DNA from: an uncultured Pseudomonadota bacterium
Lineage (GTDB): Bacteria; Pseudomonadota; Alphaproteobacteria; RF32; CAG-239
Direction: 5' to 3'
DNA length: 36,454 nt
NCBI GenBank assembly: GCA_949290295.1
Contig: CASERH010000011.1
Location: 1-36,454, forward strand
Under the pieces are notes generated by a model. It made no database searches. It was not told the DNA's origin and saw nothing but the letters and a program-made list of their open reading frames with translations. Positions 25,553-34,484 of the stretch are shown here, piece after piece. How positions within the stretch are numbered: the first letter of the stretch is position 1; each line of letters opens with the position of its first letter. Position numbers and translations under genes: made by a program.

Positions 25553-27910
25553 TTATTTTTTCAAAGCAAACGGATTTTGCGAGGCCGGATTTTGTTCTTC
25601 CTCAAAAGAGTTCTCATTCATCCACCAACTATTCTCCGAGGCTTCTTTAAGGACTTGTGGATTGTCACTGATTTTGCTCCATTTTGCCGAGATTTCACTA
25701 AGCATTACCTCGTCAAAATCTTGCTCCTGAGGCAGTTTGCTTTTTGCCTCATCATAAACAACATTCATATACTGGTTGAGTTCCACTTCATCATCTATCC
25801 CCATATCCACATCATACAAAACTTCCTCAATTCTCGGAACTTTGATGTCTTGCACGTTTCGTCGCGCGGCAACCAAAGGAGATAAGAAATAAGCCGCCTC
25901 AATCATGGCCTTATTTTTAAATTTTTCATCCCGCAAAAAGTGGACATGGCTGGTTAAAATCGGCCAATGATAATAGCCTTCTACAAGCAAGAGCTGATAG
26001 CCTCTGGTCTCGACCTTAAAAGATTTTTTAACCTGCAATTCCTTAGCCAACCGATGAAAATAGTTAGCGTCGGTAAAATGAGTTTTGGATTTGAAAATTC
26101 GGCGTTTATCAAGAGGTATCTGAACTGATTTTGATGCAAAGATAGCGAGTTTATCAAGCTGCCTACTCATTTTGAAGCTGTTGTCGGCCATAATGATTTT
26201 ATAACTGGTGTTAGCGACCATACTTTCCAGAGTGTCACGCCCGTAGGTCCTTTCCATGGCATTCAGACTGTTGCACAAAAGCAAGAAAGAAACCTTAGCT
26301 GAAGGTCCCTTGGCAATAACTTCCGCAAGGCCTCTTATTTTAAGCATCTGCCCCGCATCATCAAACACCATCAGCATAGGCAAAGCCCCCTTGCCATAAG
26401 TACCAAACACACTGTAATTCAACAACATCTCGACAAACATTCTGCCAACAAATTTTGATGTTTTGGTATTGGCCGCCGAGTATACGGTGATAGGTTCCCA
26501 TTTTTTTGTTTGCGGATTTTTAGCCCCCCTCAATTCCCTCATGAGCAAATCATTTCCGCAAGTACGCTCACGCAAACCCTGGTTTAAGAAAACTTTCAAA
26601 GGTTTCAACACATAGGCAAACACCAACTGACGCTGTTGTTTGGAAAGATACAAAAACTGCTGCAGTCCCTTGACAATGGCGGCGCCATAATTAAACAAGG
26701 CGGCCTCCGCCAACAATTGTTCCAACCATTGCCGCCAGTCATCACTGCCATTATCGTCTTTGGCAGATAAATAGCTTTTAAGCAACCAGTCGGTAAGCAT
26801 TGCAAAACATAAATCTTTTCCCTGCCAAGAAGGCGGAATTCCCTCCCAACTACCAATTGGCAAATAGTCATCAACCGATATCTGATTTTTGGCAATTTTT
26901 TGAATGGCCGGCGACGAATATTCCTTAGGCATAACGGCATAATAGCTGGCCAAGACATCCTTGTCTTCCTTGGTCAAGCGTCCGTTATCAATAATTTTAT
27001 TTAAGAAATAATCATTGGCGATTGCCTGCTCACACTTTGCTCCCAAGAAACCGATAAACGCCGACAATGCTCCGGAGGCCAGCCAATCCCAATAATTTTC
27101 CTTGTCCACATGTCCTTCCTCAGAAACCATATAAGAGGCCAAGAATCTAATATATCCGTCACGTTCCGGTCCCGACGGCGGAAGATTCTCTGCCGCCAAC
27201 GGATTCCAACGCGGATAGACCTCCCCTTTGTCCGGATTATCCTCCATATCCCAATTAAAATAAAAAGTTGGTCCCAAAGTCGCTCGATACCCGCTGGTAT
27301 ATTTGACCAATGTTCCGGTATTATCGACTGCAATTACACTGATATTATCAGAGCGTAGTATTGAAGGAATTGCCACTGTAGAGGTTTTTCCGCAACCAGT
27401 CTCTCCCAGACACAAAACCGACGCTGGCCTGCACAGGCCCAAGATTTGCCCGTGAAACCGCCCCAAAACCAGAAGGATTCCCTTCAACAAGCCCATCTTT
27501 TCCACATCTTCAAGCTTGGCAAAGTGGTGATTAAGAACATACCAAAAACTAAAAGAATAAGAACTGCGAGCAAAGACATAAAACAAGGTTCCAAAAGACA
27601 AAAGCGGTGCAATCAAGGGAATGCACAAGGCCGAATTTAGCTGAAACGTCCTAATACCCTGCACAAAAGTATTCCACCAACCAGAGTACACGACAAAGAA
27701 ATAAGAGGGCTGGCTAAGAACTCTTAAAGCATTATGCTCAAACAAATGCACGCTGCCTTGACCAGTCCCAAAAACAAAAAAATGGACTAAGGTAAAAGAC
27801 AAAACAGAGAGAACAACAAAACAAAAAAACGCCACCACGACACCGGCCAACAATACGGCAACCGCCCGGCTTAAACTTTTTTCTTCTTCTATATTCAGAT
27901 GCTTAACCAT
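25553..27910 (-). CDS. VirD4/TraG-like type IV coupling ATPase
   Basis: A 785-aa inner-membrane ATPase. Hydrophobic helices lie at about residues 15-48 and 90-115. The region ARSSYSFSFWYVLNHHFAKLEDVEKMGLLKGILLVLG resembles the segment before Walker A in TraG/VirD4. Walker A is GETGCGKTS (169-177) and Walker B PMLMVFDDAGQ (511-520), with FDD in place of the usual DE. NPLAAENLPPSGPERDGYIRFLA, LLLCNSLNAMERTYG and NTSYKIIMADNSFKMSRQLDKL match family blocks. It would deliver protein or DNA substrates to a secretion channel, but no VirB, relaxase or Dot/Icm genes are in the window. It starts 3 bp after the pentapeptide gene, so the two are coupled. Confidence 0.82.
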   Translation of the reverse strand: MVKHLNIEEEKSLSRAVAVLLAGVVVAFFCFVVLSVLSFTLVHFFVFGTGQGSVHLFEHNALRVLSQPSYFFVVYSGWWNTFVQGIRTFQLNSALCIPLIAPLLSFGTLFYVFARSSYSFSFWYVLNHHFAKLEDVEKMGLLKGILLVLGRFHGQILGLCRPASVLCLGETGCGKTSTVAIPSILRSDNISVIAVDNTGTLVKYTSGYRATLGPTFYFNWDMEDNPDKGEVYPRWNPLAAENLPPSGPERDGYIRFLASYMVSEEGHVDKENYWDWLASGALSAFIGFLGAKCEQAIANDYFLNKIIDNGRLTKEDKDVLASYYAVMPKEYSSPAIQKIAKNQISVDDYLPIGSWEGIPPSWQGKDLCFAMLTDWLLKSYLSAKDDNGSDDWRQWLEQLLAEAALFNYGAAIVKGLQQFLYLSKQQRQLVFAYVLKPLKVFLNQGLRERTCGNDLLMRELRGAKNPQTKKWEPITVYSAANTKTSKFVGRMFVEMLLNYSVFGTYGKGALPMLMVFDDAGQMLKIRGLAEVIAKGPSAKVSFLLLCNSLNAMERTYGRDTLESMVANTSYKIIMADNSFKMSRQLDKLAIFASKSVQIPLDKRRIFKSKTHFTDANYFHRLAKELQVKKSFKVETRGYQLLLVEGYYHWPILTSHVHFLRDEKFKNKAMIEAAYFLSPLVAARRNVQDIKVPRIEEVLYDVDMGIDDEVELNQYMNVVYDEAKSKLPQEQDFDEVMLSEISAKWSKISDNPQVLKEASENSWWMNENSFEEEQNPASQNPFALKK

Positions 27911-27913
27911 TCT

Positions 27914-29059
27914 TTAGCGGCCATCCCGGCCACGATTAATGATTTGCTCATTGATTTCTCTTTTTTGAACTTCTTTCTGCTGCGGCTCTTTCACAATCTC
28001 TTGTTGAATTTCATTTTTCTTGGCCTGTCTGGCTTCTAGCTCTTTACGTTTACGCTCCTCTATAATTTTTCGCAGTTCTTCATTATGAGATTTCACCTGC
28101 AATTCACGCTCAGACTTAATATTTTTAAGAGCTTCTTCATCTTTGACTTTAGGTTTTTCGGCTCCATGACGAAAAACTTTTTTTCCAACTTTAAGAAGGC
28201 TCTCAATACTTATACCCTTATCATTAACAACATCCCACACACCAAATTCTTTTCCGTCTCCCAGAAAGAGAGAGTTCATATCAACTCCCTCAAAACCTTT
28301 TTGTTTTTTCTTCTTTGGCGCCAAGATTTTAGCCAATTCATCTTTACTTGGCACTCTGCCCAAGGCCTGAGCAATCTGTTGCGGAGTAATAATACACTCA
28401 CTTAAATCAAGCTCCATAATATTAACACCGGTAAAATCACAACCGGTAAAATCGACCCCTCGAAGATTAAGCTTAGAAAGATCGATTCTCTGCAAGTTAA
28501 GCAAGGTCAAATTCAACTTAGAAAGGTTAAGTTTATGCGGATAGTATTTGGCAATATATTCAATCAACTCCTGGAGCTCCTCGATTCCCATTGCATCGAT
28601 TTCAATATCCAAAAGGATAGCATCTTCCAAATCAGCCTCAGAAAGCTTAACACCATTAAGCTTTGCACCTGTAAAATTAGTCCGATGCAAAACTGCACCG
28701 GACAATATCGCGCCACTCAAATCTGCGCCTGAAAGATTGGCATCTGTTAGATTAGCCCCCGAAAAGTCTACCCCTCGCAAATCTGCTCCGGAAAAATCGA
28801 CCCCTGTTAAATTTGCAACAGAAAAACTGGCATTTTGCAAATTTTCATTAGCAAACTTACCATTTTCAAGATTTTTGCCGACAAAATCGATACTATTTAA
28901 GAAACTGGTCCGCCCAATAGTACTATCACTACTCTGGGAAACTGCATGCCAAGAACTCCCCGCATCCTCGCCCCTCATTTTTTCATATGAGCGTTGGTTT
29001 TCTTCTATCTTAGAGCGGATTTCCGCAATTTTTGAATTTTTAATTTCATCACTTGCCAT
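27914..29059 (-). CDS. Pentapeptide-repeat protein with charged C-terminal tail
   Basis: A 381-aa protein with two pentapeptide-repeat stretches. The first (about residues 68-155) runs through A(D/N)LxG units such as GVDFSGADLRGVDFSGANLT; the second, leucine-rich one is about 175-220. These fold as a right-handed quadrilateral beta helix. The C-terminal ~130 residues are very rich in Lys, Glu and Gln and likely form a coiled coil. No signal peptide or membrane segment is seen, so it is probably cytosolic. Its position between a TolC/SPOR lipoprotein and a VirD4-like ATPase suggests a scaffold, adaptor or substrate of that ATPase; this is inference. Confidence 0.82.
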   Translation of the reverse strand: MASDEIKNSKIAEIRSKIEENQRSYEKMRGEDAGSSWHAVSQSSDSTIGRTSFLNSIDFVGKNLENGKFANENLQNASFSVANLTGVDFSGADLRGVDFSGANLTDANLSGADLSGAILSGAVLHRTNFTGAKLNGVKLSEADLEDAILLDIEIDAMGIEELQELIEYIAKYYPHKLNLSKLNLTLLNLQRIDLSKLNLRGVDFTGCDFTGVNIMELDLSECIITPQQIAQALGRVPSKDELAKILAPKKKKQKGFEGVDMNSLFLGDGKEFGVWDVVNDKGISIESLLKVGKKVFRHGAEKPKVKDEEALKNIKSERELQVKSHNEELRKIIEERKRKELEARQAKKNEIQQEIVKEPQQKEVQKREINEQIINRGRDGR

Positions 29060-29134
29060 GCCGGCTACCCACCATTTAAGGATTTCAACTTCTTACATCA
29101 TAAAACAAAATTGCGCCTTTGACAAATGATTTAT

Positions 29135-30904
29135 CTACTTTAGCAAACACTCATGCCCACCGGAACGTAGAGTTAAACAGTCTCTCATTAACTTCTCCGA
29201 ATTTCCGGTAACAATCAACCTAAACCAACGCCGCCCATCAATTTCGGCATCAATGACCTGAGGTTCATAAGCCTTAAGCTCAGGAAACTTTGCACTTAAC
29301 TCCTGCCAATCAGCTTTAGCATTGGCTTTGTCTTCATAAGCCCCCAATTGCATAGTCTGATAGCTTCCTGGTTTTACAGGCTCAAAAACTTTTTTTGCCT
29401 GCGAAAGCTTACGATTTGCGGAAGAATTAACGACCTCTTCCAACCAATTTTCACCTTGCGCCCATCCTCTTCCTTCATTAGTCACAGCCAATATTTTAAC
29501 TTGGGCCTTTGTAGCAGACAACATTTCCACAATATCCTGATTAAATGCCTGTTTCAAACTTTGTGAAACATCTTTTATTGGCGCCTTAAGCAAATTTTTA
29601 TTAAGCGGCGACAACCCCGCATTAAAGTACAAACTACGCAAAGCGACTGCTCTTTCGGCCTTAATTTGCGCCTTTCTTTGCTCCAGCTCAAACATTGTAA
29701 TTTTGGCATTCAAAAGAGCCAGCTTATCATCACTTGTCGGACGATGAATTTTTTGCAAACGCTTAATTTCTTTTTTCAAATCATGCTGTGTACGTTCGGC
29801 AACCTCGTAATCAGCATTTGCCAACTGCACCAATTGATAACTGATTTCAACCTGAGTTAAGATAGCAGCTCCCAACTCGTCAAAAGCTCGTCGTTGCAAA
29901 TCAGCTTTCTGAGAAAACTTATCTGAAGCTTTCTTGTATTCTTCAAGAACACCTAAAAGATTGTTAGCAATTTTTATTGCCTTGTTATAAAGCTCCTGTT
30001 CATAGACTTGGTTTTCGACCTTCAAGCCATTGATATCCAACCGAGAAACAAGAGGATATTTATTACTGATATTGCGTCGAACCTCAGAAAATCCGTAAGA
30101 CTTAACTTTCTCCTTAGCTAAAGCGAACTCTTTGCGATTACGCACTGCCGCTTCCTGAAAGATTTCGATGGTGTAATCTTTGTCAAAATCTTCCAGCTCA
30201 TAAAAAGTCCTACCTTCAAGCTCTGCTTTTTGCGGTTCTATTTTAGTAAGTTCACCGTACTCTACCAAGGTAAAAGACATATTTTTGCGCAATTCTGCGA
30301 TTTTCAACAACAAGACCTCTTGATTTTTGCGATAGTCATATTCAGCATTTGTCAAAGTACCGTTGCGTTTCTCTTTATCCTTAAGATTTTCAACAATTTT
30401 ATTTTCTTGTCTGGCCAGACGGTCAAGCTCACGGCTTTTTCTGGTTGCAAACCAAGCATCTTGGTGTGAGCGAATGGCTGCCAATGCCATGTGTTTTGCC
30501 GAACTTTCATAAAAATAATTATCCACGTACGCTCTTGAATCGCTCAAATTTGCCGTAGCATAAATAACGGCAAACTCCAACACTCTTGAAGCCCGATAAA
30601 GCAAATTTTCGTCATTTATATTGGCATTGATAACATCATCAATAATCTCTTGTGGTTTAAGATTGGGATTGATTCCATAAATTTTCTTATTAAGATTTTG
30701 GCTGGCCACATCGACATTATACTTTGCGGCCCTAGCCATTGATGCATAAACATCTTGCTTTCCCTTAGCCAGTTCAGGATTCGTAGCAAAGACAAGTTCC
30801 TCGGCCTCAATTTTAGCATCGGTCCGACCATTATTAAAGCTACAAGCGGCAAGCAGTATGACGGCTGAAATCATTGAAAAGTGTAAGATACGAGCTTTTG
30901 ACAT
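29135..30904 (-). CDS. TolC-like outer-membrane lipoprotein with SPOR domain
   Basis: A 589-aa predicted lipoprotein. I start it at ATG 30904 (MSKARILHF): this gives a normal signal peptide ending in lipobox LLAAC, while a longer frame would need a TTG start. The helical body with MARAAKYNVDVASQ and paired long helices resembles TolC-family efflux/secretion outer-membrane proteins. The last ~75 residues (QTMQLGAYEDKANAKADWQELSAKFPELKAYEPQVIDAEIDGRRWFRLIVTG) form a SPOR domain, which binds denuded septal peptidoglycan. The combination implies an outer-membrane component targeted to septa or wall remodelling sites. It is first in the three-gene module; the next gene follows after 75 bp. Confidence 0.75.
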   Translation of the reverse strand: MSKARILHFSMISAVILLAACSFNNGRTDAKIEAEELVFATNPELAKGKQDVYASMARAAKYNVDVASQNLNKKIYGINPNLKPQEIIDDVINANINDENLLYRASRVLEFAVIYATANLSDSRAYVDNYFYESSAKHMALAAIRSHQDAWFATRKSRELDRLARQENKIVENLKDKEKRNGTLTNAEYDYRKNQEVLLLKIAELRKNMSFTLVEYGELTKIEPQKAELEGRTFYELEDFDKDYTIEIFQEAAVRNRKEFALAKEKVKSYGFSEVRRNISNKYPLVSRLDINGLKVENQVYEQELYNKAIKIANNLLGVLEEYKKASDKFSQKADLQRRAFDELGAAILTQVEISYQLVQLANADYEVAERTQHDLKKEIKRLQKIHRPTSDDKLALLNAKITMFELEQRKAQIKAERAVALRSLYFNAGLSPLNKNLLKAPIKDVSQSLKQAFNQDIVEMLSATKAQVKILAVTNEGRGWAQGENWLEEVVNSSANRKLSQAKKVFEPVKPGSYQTMQLGAYEDKANAKADWQELSAKFPELKAYEPQVIDAEIDGRRWFRLIVTGNSEKLMRDCLTLRSGGHECLLK

Positions 30905-30954
30905 CGGCAACATTCCCAAATGTAACAAACTGTAACAAGAATTTAAAAGCTTTT

Positions 30955-30971
30955 TACCAAAAATATTGGTA
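30955..30971. promoter_or_regulatory. Palindromic candidate operator
   Basis: TACCAA-AAATA-TTGGTA is a perfect 6+6 inverted repeat in the divergent intergenic region between the TolC-like gene and the Gfo/Idh gene. It could bind a dimeric regulator. No regulator gene is adjacent, and an AT-rich 6-bp palindrome can occur by chance. Confidence 0.35.
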
Positions 30972-31018
30972 TATGTAAACTAAAATAAAAATGTGTGAAC
31001 TTTTTAGGGGTAAAATTT

Positions 31019-32035
31019 ATGTCAAATATTAAAGTTGCAGTTATCGGCGCCGGTATGATGGGCAAAAACCATCTCAAGACCTACAAGGCTTTGAATGGTG
31101 TTGACTTGATTGGTGTTTACGATATTTTTCCTGACGCCTGCAAAGCTGCTGCCGAAACTTTCGGAATTAAAGCATTTTCTTCCTTAGAAGAAGTTGCCGC
31201 AGAGGTTGATGCCGTAAGCGTTGTTACCACCTCTGTTACCCACGCTGAGGTTGGCGAGTTTTTCTTAAACAAAGGTATCCACTGCTTGATGGAGAAACCC
31301 TTGGCCACCACGGAAGCACAGTGCCAAAGATTGATTAATGCCGCCAAGAAAAACAATGTTACTTTGTTGGTTGGCCACATTGAGCAATTCAACCCCGCTG
31401 TTGAGCAAATGCACAAAATTTTGTCAGACACCTCAAAAATTTGCTCTTTGAGCGCACATCGTATGTCTGCCGCCAGCGGCCGTATTACCGACGTTGATGT
31501 TGCCATGGATTTGATGATTCACGATGTTGAGGTTATCCAATCTTTGGTAAAATCACCTGTTGTCAACATTCAGGCCAGCGCCGTTAAAACCAAATCCAGC
31601 CCGCAAGGCAAAGACTATATTACAGCTTTGCTGGAATTTGAAAACGGTGCCACTGCAGATATCACCGCCAGCCGCATCACTCAGGCTCGTGTTCGTACCT
31701 TGGCCGTCACCACTGATACCAACTACATTGATATGGATTTCATCAATCAGAGCATCAATGTTCATACTCAAGGCCGCATGCCCTATGTTAAACAAGATGA
31801 AATCCCAGATTGGATGCACTATGGCTTGAAAGGCAGTGTTGAGCAGTTGTTTATTCCCACCAATCAACCTTTGCAAGCTGAGCTCAACCACTTCTTGAAT
31901 TGCGTTCGTGGAACAGAGACACCTCGCATTAGTGGAGAAGCCGCACTTGAAGCCTTGAAGGTTATTTGGAACATTGAGGAGAAACTGGGTTTTTTCGCCC
32001 AAGACAATAAGCGGTTAAGCATTGCTGCTGAGTAA
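31019..32035 (+). CDS. Gfo/Idh/MocA-family oxidoreductase
   Basis: A 338-aa NAD(P)-dependent sugar oxidoreductase. I chose ATG 31019, which has AGGGG 8 bp upstream; an in-frame GTG at 30995 has none. The Rossmann start VAVIGAGMMGKNHL, the MEKPLA motif with the catalytic-region Lys, and VGHIEQFNPAV are seen. The GHxExFNPAV pattern is common in UDP-N-acetylglucosamine 3-dehydrogenases (GnnA-like), which act in 2,3-diaminoglucose lipid A synthesis. No GnnB-type aminotransferase is nearby, so the substrate is uncertain. Confidence 0.88.
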   Translation: MSNIKVAVIGAGMMGKNHLKTYKALNGVDLIGVYDIFPDACKAAAETFGIKAFSSLEEVAAEVDAVSVVTTSVTHAEVGEFFLNKGIHCLMEKPLATTEAQCQRLINAAKKNNVTLLVGHIEQFNPAVEQMHKILSDTSKICSLSAHRMSAASGRITDVDVAMDLMIHDVEVIQSLVKSPVVNIQASAVKTKSSPQGKDYITALLEFENGATADITASRITQARVRTLAVTTDTNYIDMDFINQSINVHTQGRMPYVKQDEIPDWMHYGLKGSVEQLFIPTNQPLQAELNHFLNCVRGTETPRISGEAALEALKVIWNIEEKLGFFAQDNKRLSIAAE

Positions 32036-32058
32036 AAACTAACCCCAAACACACACGG

Positions 32059-32085
32059 CATATCCCCGGGTCTCCCGGGGATATG
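32059..32085 (+). terminator. Perfect 12-bp hairpin after the Gfo/Idh gene
   Basis: CATATCCCCGGG (32059-32070) / CCCGGGGATATG (32074-32085) with loop TCT. The stem is very stable but the following tract (TTGTACTC) is a poor T-run. It may terminate partially or protect the upstream mRNA 3' end while letting some transcription reach truA. Confidence 0.6.
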
Positions 32086-32106
32086 TTGTACTCGGGAGAG
32101 AACAAA

Positions 32107-32853
32107 GTGCGCTACAAAATCACCATAGAATATGACGGAACCAATATCTTAGGCTGGCAACGGCAACTGGATGGGCCAAGCGTTCAAGAGTACCTAGAAA
32201 AGGCTTTGTCTTATTTGTCGTCTGACGGCCAAGAGATTCCTGTTCAGGGTGCCGGCAGAACAGATGCCGGGGTACACGCACTGGCACAAGTAGCACATTT
32301 TGACTTGGAACGAGAAATTGCCGACTGGAAGTTAAGAGATGCCCTCAATTTTCATCTAAGAGAGCAAGAAGCGCCCGTTGTAGTCTTAAATGTAGAAGAA
32401 GTAGAAGATAGCTTCAATGCCCGTTTTTCCGCCAAAGGACGAGGCTATATTTATCGGATTCTAAACAGACGCTCTCCGGCTGTTTTGGAGAAAGACCGTG
32501 TTTGGTGGGTTCCGGTGGATTTAGATATAGGCAAGATACAAGAAGGAGCAAAATACCTACTCGGACATCATGACTTCAGCTCTTTTCGAGCAGCCGCCTG
32601 CCAAGCCAAATCCCCCATAAAGACGCTGGATAAGCTGGATATTTCACAAAGAGGAGAAGAGATAATTTTTGAGGTTGAAGCCAAATCATTTCTTCACCAT
32701 CAAGTGCGCAACATGGTCGGAACCCTAAAGCTGGTTGGCGACGGACACCTGACCCCGCAAGATGTTAAAAGAATTTTAGAGGCCAAAGACCGCAAAGCCG
32801 CCGGACCAACAGCACCGGCTTGTGGATTGTATTTAAGCAAAGTCTGGTATTAA
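32107..32853 (+). CDS. truA: tRNA pseudouridine(38-40) synthase TruA
   Basis: A 248-aa enzyme modifying U38-U40 in tRNA anticodon arms. I place the start at GTG 32107 (VRYKITIEYDGTNILGWQRQ) because the family begins with this block and GGGAGAG lies at 32094-32100. An upstream ATG at 32083 falls inside the hairpin stem and is unlikely. The catalytic Asp is in GAGRTDAGVHALAQ; the later HHQVRNMVGTL motif is also present. Confidence 0.94.
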   Translation: MRYKITIEYDGTNILGWQRQLDGPSVQEYLEKALSYLSSDGQEIPVQGAGRTDAGVHALAQVAHFDLEREIADWKLRDALNFHLREQEAPVVVLNVEEVEDSFNARFSAKGRGYIYRILNRRSPAVLEKDRVWWVPVDLDIGKIQEGAKYLLGHHDFSSFRAAACQAKSPIKTLDKLDISQRGEEIIFEVEAKSFLHHQVRNMVGTLKLVGDGHLTPQDVKRILEAKDRKAAGPTAPACGLYLSKVWY

Positions 32854-32860
32854 TGAGAGC

Positions 32861-33403
32861 TTAAACTTGGCTCTCAAGCACTTTTACCGCAACATCATAA
32901 TCAAAACCGGCCCGCACCAAAATAGCCAAATCTTTGGAACGTCGCTCTTTTCTAATTTCTTCGCTGGCACTAAACGGCCCGATACGCCTTTTGCGCGCAA
33001 GCTTAAGTGCGGATTCGAAAGGATCAAAATCTTGCTCGGCAATCAGCTTCTCAATAAGGTTTTCATCGATTCCTTTCTCTCGCAGTTTGCCATGAATATA
33101 GCGGGGAGATTTCCCTGCCGCCATATAGTCTTTAATTTTGAGCTCACTATATCTGGCATCATTAAGGTACCCCACCCGCTGAAAGTCAGAAAGAACTTCC
33201 TCAATCCAATCATAGCCTTCTTGCTTAACAAACTCTGGGGTGTGAAAAGCATAGTCATTCACTCTGCGGCGCAAAACTGAGCGAAGATTCGCCACTGAGG
33301 ATTCAAAACGTTTCAAATAATAGAGTCCGATATTTTTAATCCGCATTTTAGTCATTTTGCGCATCGGTTTATCTTTTTTCTCTAATTCAAAAACATCCGC
33401 CAC
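32861..33403 (-). CDS. recX: Regulatory protein RecX
   Basis: A 180-aa helical protein of the RecX family, which inhibits RecA filament function. Motifs include YYLKRFESSVANLRSVLRRRV and VGYLNDARYSELKIKDYMAAGKSPRYIHGKLREKGIDENLI. The start appears to be GTG 33403, with GGGAG about 8-12 bp upstream on the minus strand. It converges with truA; GAGAGC/GCTCTC (32855-32875) could be a weak shared terminator. It stands alone, with no recA beside it. Confidence 0.88.
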   Translation of the reverse strand: MADVFELEKKDKPMRKMTKMRIKNIGLYYLKRFESSVANLRSVLRRRVNDYAFHTPEFVKQEGYDWIEEVLSDFQRVGYLNDARYSELKIKDYMAAGKSPRYIHGKLREKGIDENLIEKLIAEQDFDPFESALKLARKRRIGPFSASEEIRKERRSKDLAILVRAGFDYDVAVKVLESQV

Positions 33404-33467
33404 TTGAAAAATCTCCCTAACAGGTTTATACCTTTTGAACAGATATTAGATATAAGGAAAATATATA

Positions 33468-34391
33468 ATGACAAGTTCAAAATCAATACCGTTTGATAAC
33501 TGCACCTCTTTTTTTATCGAAAACGGAGTTTATCAAGGGCGCCTTATTCGCCTAAACAAGGTTGTTAACACCATAGTCAGTAAACACCATTATCCCAAAC
33601 CGGTAGCAGCCGTTGTTGCCGAGAGCACTGCACTTGGAGCCTTGCTGGCCAGCCAGCTCAAATATGAGGGATTATTTACGCTGCAGATTCAAAGCAACGG
33701 TGTGATAAATTTAGTGGTGGTGGATGTCACCTCAGAGGGCAAGATAAGAGCCTGCGCCCGTTATGATAAACACCACTTGGAAGAAAGCCAAAAGCTACGC
33801 AAGACGAGCGGCGAGATAGAAAGCGCGCCGCACCTGCTTGGCGGCGGTTATCTGGCTTTTACCGTTGATCAAGGCCCCAACACGGAGCTTTACCAAGGCG
33901 TAGTTGATTTGCAAGGCAAAAATCTTTCAGAATGCGCCTTGAGGTATTTCAAACAATCCGAACAAATTGACACAGACTTGAAATTGTTTTTGAAAGCCCC
34001 CGAAGGCGAGTCCGCTTCTTGGCTGTCAGCAGGCATTATGCTGCAAAAGATGCCCTCCAAAGGCTCCCTGCTCTCTCCCGAGGAAGAGGCCGAAACCTGG
34101 AACGAGGCCAAAATTTTCCTGCAATCTCTGAGCGAGGATGAGGTCTTTGATGCCACATTGAGCGCAGAAAATATTCTGACCCGCCTCTTTCACGACAATA
34201 AATTGCACATCGCCAACAGCAAAGACTATGAGTTTGGGTGCCGTTGCTCCCGAGAAAAACTGTTGCACACATTGCAAACTTTTTCAAAAGAAGATATAGA
34301 CGCCATGATAGAGAACAACAAGGTCACGGCCACCTGCAACTTCTGCTCGGAGCAATATGTGTTTGAGCCGGGTGAACTGCGCAAACAGTAG
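33468..34391 (+). CDS. hslO: Redox-regulated chaperone Hsp33
   Basis: A 307-aa holdase chaperone activated by oxidation. The C-terminal zinc switch is intact as CRC (C-x-C) followed by CNFC (C-x2-C) with the usual spacing (FGCRCSREKLLHTLQTF...ATCNFCSEQYVF). The N-terminal domain has AVVAESTALGALLASQLKYEGLFTLQIQSNG. It is divergent from recX and is followed by a hairpin at 34425. Confidence 0.95.
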   Translation: MTSSKSIPFDNCTSFFIENGVYQGRLIRLNKVVNTIVSKHHYPKPVAAVVAESTALGALLASQLKYEGLFTLQIQSNGVINLVVVDVTSEGKIRACARYDKHHLEESQKLRKTSGEIESAPHLLGGGYLAFTVDQGPNTELYQGVVDLQGKNLSECALRYFKQSEQIDTDLKLFLKAPEGESASWLSAGIMLQKMPSKGSLLSPEEEAETWNEAKIFLQSLSEDEVFDATLSAENILTRLFHDNKLHIANSKDYEFGCRCSREKLLHTLQTFSKEDIDAMIENNKVTATCNFCSEQYVFEPGELRKQ

Positions 34392-34424
34392 TTTAACCAG
34401 TTTTTAATGAATATTGATTAATGT

Positions 34425-34457
34425 AAAAGAAGTTCTCCAAAAGAAAGAACTTCTTTT
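34425..34457 (+). terminator. Terminator-like hairpin after hslO
   Basis: A perfect 12-bp stem AAAAGAAGTTCT (34425-34436) / AGAACTTCTTTT (34446-34457) with loop CCAAAAGAA. The T-run is the descending stem itself. It lies about 35 bp after hslO and immediately abuts an in-frame ATG at 34458, which argues for the later start (34485) of the next gene. Confidence 0.65.
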
Positions 34458-34484
34458 ATGTTTGCAAACACTGGAAATATTGCC

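Noticed and set aside
25553..30904. Complete conjugative or type IV secretion locus
   Set aside because: Only a coupling-type ATPase is recognisable; no relaxase, VirB4/VirB11 ATPase or core-complex genes are present in the window.
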